Source: an uncultured Pseudomonas sp. (GTDB taxonomy: Bacteria > Pseudomonadota > Gammaproteobacteria > Pseudomonadales > Pseudomonadaceae). From it: a DNA stretch of 10,994 nucleotides. The DNA is taken from positions 1 through 10,994 of the forward strand of contig NZ_CAMPHV010000082.1 in the NCBI RefSeq assembly GCF_946886105.1, given 5' to 3'. Positions within the stretch are counted from its first letter, which is position 1, and every line of letters starts with the position of its first letter. Of the stretch, positions 7,618-10,994 are shown in pieces. The notes below the pieces were generated by a model. That model ran no database searches. It was not told where the DNA came from and saw only the letters and a program-made list of their open reading frames with translations. The position numbers and the translations under genes were made by a program.

Positions 7618-9129
7618 TCAATCATCTTCATCAACTGCGTTTCCGCTGGAAAATGCCTTACCTTGAGTTACCTCTAAACCCTCCCGGTAAAGCATAGGGA
7701 CCTTCCAAGTTGAGCGAAGCTCTTCTAAGAACCCTATTTCAACCAACTGCCTTATCGCATTTTGCAAGGGTGCACCGCTCAGCGACAAAACCTCCTCAAT
7801 TGATTGTAAGTTTTGCTCTGCCTTAGCTCGACGAAACTTATCAATAAAGCGGGCTATTTCCGCACCGGCCTCAGCTATTAACGTATCCTCCACTCTTTGA
7901 ATGCTCAACCGAGCTTGAGCGGCACGAATAGCTTCAGAGTTTACAAGAGGAATATCACCAATTAACTGCCGCGGTGATCTCGAATCCGCTCGCAACTGTT
8001 CCTCCCTCGCCATACCAACCAAGTCAATCAAGTTACGCGGGGGACGAACATCATTCCCATCTCTAATTCTGGACATAACCCAATTCAATGTAGTGGGCTT
8101 TCGCTCTGCCTGATCTACTTTGGGTGGAAATATTTTATAAAAGAGCTCTTCATCTGAGAGAGCAGATGCCTTAATGTAACCCATGAATGTATTGCCATCA
8201 CGAATCCGGCGCGCTAGCAAATTCAAGAGATCAGCCTCATCCCATATAATTTCTTTCTTCCTAGCATTCAGATGTGTGAGGTTTACGAAACCATCGCCAA
8301 TTATCCTTCGAAATAAATCTCGCCGAACAAACAGTTTTAGCCGAAAGCGCTCAAACTCCAGTAAATCTAGGTAAGTCCTCATTAACGCCCTGAGCGCTGG
8401 TATCTCCACCTCTGGAAAACCCTGAAATGCCTCATCCAGTCGATCTAAAGCTACCCAAACAGAAATATCAAGTTCATCCAGACAGCTGTTTAGCAATCTT
8501 AAAGCAGACTCATGAGAAACTTCTTTACTTTTATTTTTACCTTCGGAATCACCACCAAAAACAATTCTAGGTGTAACTATTGGAATCCCCGTTTCCGACA
8601 AGGTCACATCAACCTCTGCAGATTTAGGCATTACAACATGCTGGATGATATTTACAATCTTATTGAAAATCGTAGAAGGCTTGTCGTCAGCAGAGCGAAG
8701 CCCTGTATCAGACAAGAGTCTATCAAGCTTCTCTGACGATTCCGTTTTATCTTCAGCAACAATTTCTAATAACCAGTTACCAATCAGAGAAAGAAAGTAA
8801 GTTTTCCAAACCGAGGAATACTGCCCTTCCGTTAAGGCATCTTGTTGTACGAGCTTTTGAAACACGGGATTACCAGAAGGATTGAACCCTGCAATCACTT
8901 CTATCCCTTTTAACTCAGCTAGACTTGCGTATCTTTTTTGCAAGATACGATAAACCGCAGTTTTTCCGGTGCCTTTGTCACCAGCAATAATATCTGCGCG
9001 GTCATTCACAAGAGAGTGAAACGCTTCATTTTCTACAAAATACTTCTCAAGCGACTGATCGAATTCTGCAACAGAATTACCCACATCCATCAGACTCAAT
9101 ATATCTCTAGTTGCTATAGCTTCACTCAT
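7618..9129 (-). CDS. P-loop ATPase, Sll1717-like family (putative defence or stress ATPase)
   Basis: The 503-aa protein has a Walker A motif GDKGTGKT (50-57) and a Walker B-like strand WVALDRLDE (225-233) with Asp229, Asp232 and Glu233. It also has an arginine-rich segment KLFVRRDLFRR (265-275) that could serve as sensor or finger, the segment RPPRNLIDLVGMAREEQ (362-378), and a C-terminal winged-helix-like region (about 441-472). No signal peptide or membrane helix is seen, so it should be cytoplasmic. By recollection it matches the family annotated as P-loop ATPase Sll1717, whose biochemistry I do not know. The gene is clearly AT-richer than its neighbours and stands alone between a MITE-bearing spacer and a pyocin-type locus, which suggests horizontal acquisition; a defence role is inference. 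ATG at 9129 has only a distant GGGG upstream. Confidence 0.72.
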   Translation of the reverse strand: MSEAIATRDILSLMDVGNSVAEFDQSLEKYFVENEAFHSLVNDRADIIAGDKGTGKTAVYRILQKRYASLAELKGIEVIAGFNPSGNPVFQKLVQQDALTEGQYSSVWKTYFLSLIGNWLLEIVAEDKTESSEKLDRLLSDTGLRSADDKPSTIFNKIVNIIQHVVMPKSAEVDVTLSETGIPIVTPRIVFGGDSEGKNKSKEVSHESALRLLNSCLDELDISVWVALDRLDEAFQGFPEVEIPALRALMRTYLDLLEFERFRLKLFVRRDLFRRIIGDGFVNLTHLNARKKEIIWDEADLLNLLARRIRDGNTFMGYIKASALSDEELFYKIFPPKVDQAERKPTTLNWVMSRIRDGNDVRPPRNLIDLVGMAREEQLRADSRSPRQLIGDIPLVNSEAIRAAQARLSIQRVEDTLIAEAGAEIARFIDKFRRAKAEQNLQSIEEVLSLSGAPLQNAIRQLVEIGFLEELRSTWKVPMLYREGLEVTQGKAFSSGNAVDEDD

Positions 9130-9244
9130 AATTTATTTACATCCCCGTTCAATCCAAAAAATTCTGCTCCTTGCTTCGATTGAAACTAGCCGACAGAGAC
9201 TTCGGCCACAAGTATTTTTACCTAACAGCCATCCTTCTTTGGGC
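9130..9244. other. Divergent intergenic region between ATPase and pyocin-locus leader
   Basis: This AT-rich stretch separates the minus-strand ATPase gene from the plus-strand leader and should hold the ATPase promoter. A weak minus-strand match (TTGTGG, 17 bp, TAGTTT) lies around 9182-9210 but scores poorly. A minus-strand frame ends 3 nt before the ATPase start; I do not regard it as a gene. Confidence 0.3.
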
Positions 9245-9273
9245 TTGCCCATCATGCCTTGCCGGGCTAGAGT
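9245..9273 (+). promoter_or_regulatory. Candidate sigma70 promoter for the pyocin-locus operon
   Basis: TTGCCC (9245-9250) and TAGAGT (9268-9273) are each 4/6 matches to consensus with an ideal 17-bp spacer. Transcription would start near 9280, upstream of all leader structures described below. No tandem PrtN P-boxes of the kind that precede classical S-pyocins were recognised, so SOS-linked control is not indicated by this sequence. Confidence 0.3.
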
Positions 9274-9327
9274 GCGTCCGTCACGGTCAATCCCGTGGCC
9301 GGGTGTGGTAGCCCGAGGATTCACGAA

Positions 9328-9366
9328 GGCGCGGTAGCGCCATAGCCGAGGGCAGGCGCTTTTTTT
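9328..9366 (+). terminator. Intrinsic-terminator-like hairpin with competing stem in the leader (possible attenuator)
   Basis: AGCGCC (9336-9341) pairs with GGCGCT (9355-9360), an inner GCC/GGC stem (9345-9347 with 9351-9353) stacks on it, and seven T residues (9360-9366) follow. No plus-strand gene lies upstream in the window, so a terminator here would act inside the leader of the downstream operon. GGCGC at 9328-9332 can pair instead with GCGCC 9337-9341 as a 5-bp hairpin with a GGTA loop, which would exclude the terminator. This is the layout of an attenuator; the controlling signal is unknown. Confidence 0.5.
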
Positions 9367-9393
9367 ATGCCTGTTGTTTTCTCGTGCAGTAAT

Positions 9394-9470
9394 GGCGGGC
9401 CGTGTGAGGCAGGCTTCGGCCTGGCCGGCTGTCCTTCGTGAGCTGGTCTACCACCCTTGCACGGCCCGCC
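9394..9470 (+). ncRNA. Structured leader RNA: three-way junction closed by an 11-bp stem
   Basis: GGCGGGCCGTG (9394-9404) and CACGGCCCGCC (9460-9470) form a perfect 11-bp stem. Inside it CAGGC-UUCG-GCCUG (9410-9423) is a hairpin with the very stable C(UUCG)G loop, and CCGGCU/AGCUGG (9425-9430 with 9441-9446, one G-U) is a second hairpin. The UUCG loop exists only on the plus strand, which fixes orientation. I recall similar sequences upstream of small accessory genes in other Pseudomonas but cannot assign an Rfam family. It could be a leader element or a cis-acting regulatory RNA. Confidence 0.6.
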
Positions 9471-9475
9471 TCCCA

Positions 9476-9517
9476 TTCGTGTGGTAGCGAAGAGAGGTGG
9501 GTCCTTACCTACACGAA
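9476..9517 (+). promoter_or_regulatory. Bulged hairpin overlapping the leader-peptide ribosome binding site
   Basis: Bases 9476-9486 pair with 9506-9517 as an 11-bp stem with a single bulged U (9510). The 3' arm ends in the first bases of GAAGGAG (9515-9521), the ribosome binding site of the leader ORF, so folding would partly cover it. GTGGTAG at 9481-9487 in the 5' arm is also complementary to CTACCAC at 9448-9454 in the junction RNA, offering an alternative pairing that would free the site. Confidence 0.5.
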
Positions 9518-9531
9518 GGAGCATAAGGAAA

Positions 9532-9618
9532 ATGCACTATCCCCCTTTTACCCAAGGGCTCCGCCTTGGAGTCTGCTGTTACCCGTCCACCTCCGCCCTG
9601 GAGGTGCGTCATGACTAA
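9532..9618 (+). CDS. 28-aa leader peptide ORF
   Basis: ATG at 9532 is preceded by GAAGGAG (9515-9521) at 10 nt. The 28-codon frame (starting MHYPPFTQGLRL and ending ALEVRHD) runs to TAA at 9616-9618 and overlaps the next gene start by 8 nt (ATGACTAA), exactly the arrangement seen between the next two genes (ATGATTAA). The frame passes through the hairpin that hides the next ribosome binding site, so ribosomes translating it would open that hairpin. The peptide has no recognisable domain, two adjacent Cys and several Pro; its sequence may matter less than its translation. No protein-level evidence is available. Confidence 0.5.
   Translation: MHYPPFTQGLRLGVCCYPSTSALEVRHD
9588..9606 (+). promoter_or_regulatory. 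Hairpin sequestering the ribosome binding site of the 89-aa gene
   Basis: CACCTCC (9588-9594) and GGAGGTG (9600-9606) form a perfect 7-bp stem with a 5-nt loop. The 3' arm is the Shine-Dalgarno sequence of the gene starting at 9611 (GGAGG, 9600-9604). The folded RNA would block initiation unless the overlapping leader ORF is translated. Confidence 0.65.
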
Positions 9619-9880
9619 ATCCCACCCCGCTGTCATTCCCTTTCCGAAACGTATCGAACCGCTCGAGTGCACCATTTCCGCTGTCTGCCACTTCCAGGCA
9701 GCGGCCGAGTTGCGGATGACGATGCTGCATAAGTTGTTCGAGATCCTGGCCGGCACGGATGCGGCTACCGACGACGCCGGGCACTTGCACGACTGCTGCA
9801 ACAATGCCCGCGAGCTGCTTAACGATGCGCAGGTGCTGTACCGCAGTGCCTTGGCGCAAGGGAGGGTTGCCGATGATTAA
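9611..9880 (+). CDS. Small cytoplasmic protein of unknown function (89 aa), pyocin-locus operon
   Basis: The 89-aa product (starting MTKSHPAVIPFPKR) is mostly helical, with three Cys (20, 26, 62, then 63) and a helix-rich C-terminal half (residues 28-85) resembling small Pseudomonas proteins of the DUF3077/DUF6124 type by recollection only. No signal peptide or membrane helix is present. ATG at 9611 follows GGAGG at 6 nt; longer starts upstream in this frame, such as 9566, lack a site. The gene begins inside the end of the leader ORF and ends 8 nt inside the next gene, so the three are very likely translated in series. The function is unknown; a regulatory or accessory role for the downstream toxin is a guess from position. 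Confidence 0.7.
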   Translation: MTKSHPAVIPFPKRIEPLECTISAVCHFQAAAELRMTMLHKLFEILAGTDAATDDAGHLHDCCNNARELLNDAQVLYRSALAQGRVADD

Positions 9881-10169
9881 GCCCTTTACCTGCTATTTGC
9901 CCAGCCACGACGGCCAGCGCGGCGCGGTGATCGAGTGGACGCACAATTGCCAACGATCCTTCGATCAGGGCGTGATCTGCGCCCAGACCTGGTTGAGCAA
10001 CGACGACACCGGCTGGCTGTGGGCCAACCTGATCGTTGAGCGCGATGCGTTGCCTCCTGGGGTGCAGCGCCGTGCGTTCGAGGTCGGTTTTCTCAGCCGG
10101 GTGCATCAGCGTTTGTGCTCGCCGTTCGGCGGTGGTCACCAGGCCCGGCAGACCTGTTTGCAGCTTTGA
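9873..10169 (+). CDS. Small protein of unknown function (98 aa), pyocin-locus operon
   Basis: The 98-aa product (starting MIKPFTCYLPSHDG) is Trp-rich in the middle (WTHNC, TWLSNDDTGWLW) and ends in a Gly- and Arg-containing tail; I recognise no family. ATG at 9873 has AGGGAGGG (9859-9866) 6 nt upstream, a very strong site, which decides this start over an in-frame ATG at 9759 that would only overlap the previous gene. The 8-nt overlap ATGATTAA with the 89-aa gene repeats the overlap upstream. The protein looks soluble and cytoplasmic. It is followed by 156 nt of structured intergenic RNA before the S-type pyocin-domain gene, with which it is probably co-transcribed. Confidence 0.7.
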   Translation: MIKPFTCYLPSHDGQRGAVIEWTHNCQRSFDQGVICAQTWLSNDDTGWLWANLIVERDALPPGVQRRAFEVGFLSRVHQRLCSPFGGGHQARQTCLQL

Positions 10170-10187
10170 ATAACGGCTGGCCATAAC

Positions 10188-10227
10188 GGATCGATATCTG
10201 CCGGTCGCGACCGGCGGGTATCGATCC
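10188..10227 (+). promoter_or_regulatory. 18-bp perfect RNA hairpin in the intergenic region before the pyocin gene
   Basis: Bases 10188-10205 pair completely with 10210-10227 around a CGCG loop. Two of the 18 pairs are U-G (10197 with 10218, 10199 with 10216), so the stem is unbroken only in plus-strand RNA; on the minus strand they would be A-C mismatches. No U tract follows, so it is not a typical terminator. It may be an RNase processing site that gives the toxin gene separate mRNA stability. Confidence 0.65.
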
Positions 10228-10241
10228 ATCGCTGACCGTTA

Positions 10242-10304
10242 AGCCCCGAATATGTGCGCCATGGCATGCCTGCGTCATGCAGATGGCAGGTAGCATTCGG
10301 GGCT
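10242..10304 (+). promoter_or_regulatory. Second long hairpin immediately upstream of the pyocin ribosome binding site
   Basis: AGCCCCGAAT (10242-10251) and ATTCGGGGCT (10295-10304) form a perfect 10-bp stem. Inside, GCCAT (10258-10262) pairs with ATGGC (10283-10287), and CTGC (10270-10273) with GCAG (10279-10282). The structure ends 9 nt before the AAGGA ribosome binding site (10313-10317) and could affect translation or mRNA processing of the toxin gene. Confidence 0.6.
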
Positions 10305-10325
10305 GCCAATCGAAGGAACGATGAC

Positions 10326-10994
10326 ATGAGTGGATATGTACCCAATGACCGGGGCAAGCGACCCGCTCCGGCGATCAAGCCTTATAACGGGGAGTTCGAT
10401 CAGCAGCCCGCCCGGCCGCTGGTGCTAGCCGACACACAAGCACCTGTACCCGCTCCAGCCCCTAAGCCTGTGGGCTGCGTGTTCGCCAAATCCTGCAACC
10501 TGCCGGATGGGGTGATCGATCACAACAATCCCGGTGGCTTCGTACCGCTCGAACAACTGAAGGATTATGGTGACTGGGCCGTGTTGGGCACCGGTACGGC
10601 GATCAGAGCGGGCGGTACGCCCCTGCAGTTGATCGGCAGTTCGACTGCGGCGACCACAATCGCCAGCCGCCTGGGCGGCACTTTGTCCCTGGGCATACTC
10701 GAAGGCGCTGGTGTCATGCTGGCGGGTGCTGTGGTTGGCACCATTGGCTTGCTGCTGCCCAACACCACCTCGGCCGACAGCGCGCTTTACACCAATGAGC
10801 AATATCGCTCCCTGACCTTGGGCCGTACCCGCGTTCGCGTGCATGTTCAGCAACTGACAGCGGGCACCATAAATGCCTACGGTTTTTACACCGGCCGCAA
10901 ACCGGAATGGGAGAACGCTCGGGTCGTGGAGGCCACTCGGCGCGGCGAGCAGTTCGTCGCCGACCTGGGGCAAGGTATCGAGGTGATCTGGACG
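10326..10994 (+). CDS. S-type pyocin domain-containing protein, N-terminal 223 residues (runs off right edge)
   Basis: ATG at 10326 follows AAGGA (10313-10317) at 8 nt. The frame is open for 223 codons to the window end. The N-terminus is polar and Pro-rich (APVPAPAPKP), followed by GCVFAKSCNLPDG (50-62), which I associate with Pseudomonas S-type pyocin-domain effectors. Next come a Gly/Ala-rich hydrophobic helical region (about 108-145) and a strand-rich region beginning around 158 that matches the start of the Pyocin_S domain. No signal peptide and no PAAR repeat precede the domain. The toxic domain, often a nuclease in this family, and any immunity gene would lie to the right. A bactericidal or effector role is inferred from family. 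The gene is the last of the visible plus-strand operon. Confidence 0.75.
   Translation, partial: MSGYVPNDRGKRPAPAIKPYNGEFDQQPARPLVLADTQAPVPAPAPKPVGCVFAKSCNLPDGVIDHNNPGGFVPLEQLKDYGDWAVLGTGTAIRAGGTPLQLIGSSTAATTIASRLGGTLSLGILEGAGVMLAGAVVGTIGLLLPNTTSADSALYTNEQYRSLTLGRTRVRVHVQQLTAGTINAYGFYTGRKPEWENARVVEATRRGEQFVADLGQGIEVIWT

Noticed and set aside
9133..9324. 63-codon minus-strand frame ending 3 nt before the ATPase start
   Set aside because: Its 5' half is antisense to the structured plus-strand leader and it lacks a good ribosome binding site; the close spacing is probably chance.
9280..9610. PrtN P-boxes as in classical S-pyocin promoters
   Set aside because: No tandem ATTG-GT type repeats were found by eye.
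10425..10973. 182-codon minus-strand frame
   Set aside because: Antisense to the S-type pyocin-domain gene, which has a good start, ribosome binding site and family-like sequence.
1..10994. tRNA genes, CRISPR arrays or integrase attachment sites
   Set aside because: No cloverleaf-like segment, regularly spaced repeat-spacer pattern or flanking direct repeats around the ATPase gene were found by reading.

Overview
The window looks like a chromosomal segment of a Pseudomonas/Stutzerimonas-type gammaproteobacterium. The evidence is GC-rich coding with Pseudomonas-like codon use, a 146-bp palindromic repeat of a kind I recall from Pseudomonas genomes, and the start of an S-type pyocin-domain protein. 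The genus is an inference from style and memory; no search was run.

Left part (1-6836), all on the minus strand. In transcription order: a membrane histidine kinase (6836-5100), a response regulator with two receiver domains and no output domain (5097-4135), a FadL/OmpP1-type outer-membrane protein (4002-2725), a membrane-anchored protein with a degenerate Ser/Thr-kinase fold and a periplasmic PEGA-like tail (2668-140), and the first 40 codons of a probable exported protein that runs off the left edge (120-1). Kinase and regulator are 2 nt apart; the other gaps are 132, 56 and 19 nt, and two contain hairpins. This reads as one envelope-signalling cluster: sensing, phosphotransfer, an outer-membrane channel, and a kinase-fold protein that may bind rather than phosphorylate.

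Middle (6837-7617) holds no convincing gene. It contains the 146-bp MITE-like element, ending a few bases from the histidine-kinase ribosome binding site, and farther upstream three direct repeats of CCCCCTA at about two helical turns, which look like an operator array for the kinase operon. An AT-richer gene for a P-loop ATPase (9129-7618, minus; Sll1717-like by recollection) follows. It looks horizontally acquired and is a candidate defence gene.

Right part (about 9245-10994), plus strand. A compact operon makes a 28-residue leader peptide (9532-9618), an 89-aa protein (9611-9880), a 98-aa protein (9873-10169) and an S-type pyocin-domain protein that runs off the right edge (from 10326). 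Its non-coding sequence is unusually structured: an intrinsic-terminator-like hairpin with a U tract and a competing stem, an 11-bp stem closing a three-way junction, a bulged hairpin at the leader-peptide ribosome binding site, a perfect hairpin that hides the next ribosome binding site, two identical 8-nt gene overlaps, and two long hairpins just before the pyocin gene. This layered RNA control in front of a probable toxin is the most interesting system in the window.
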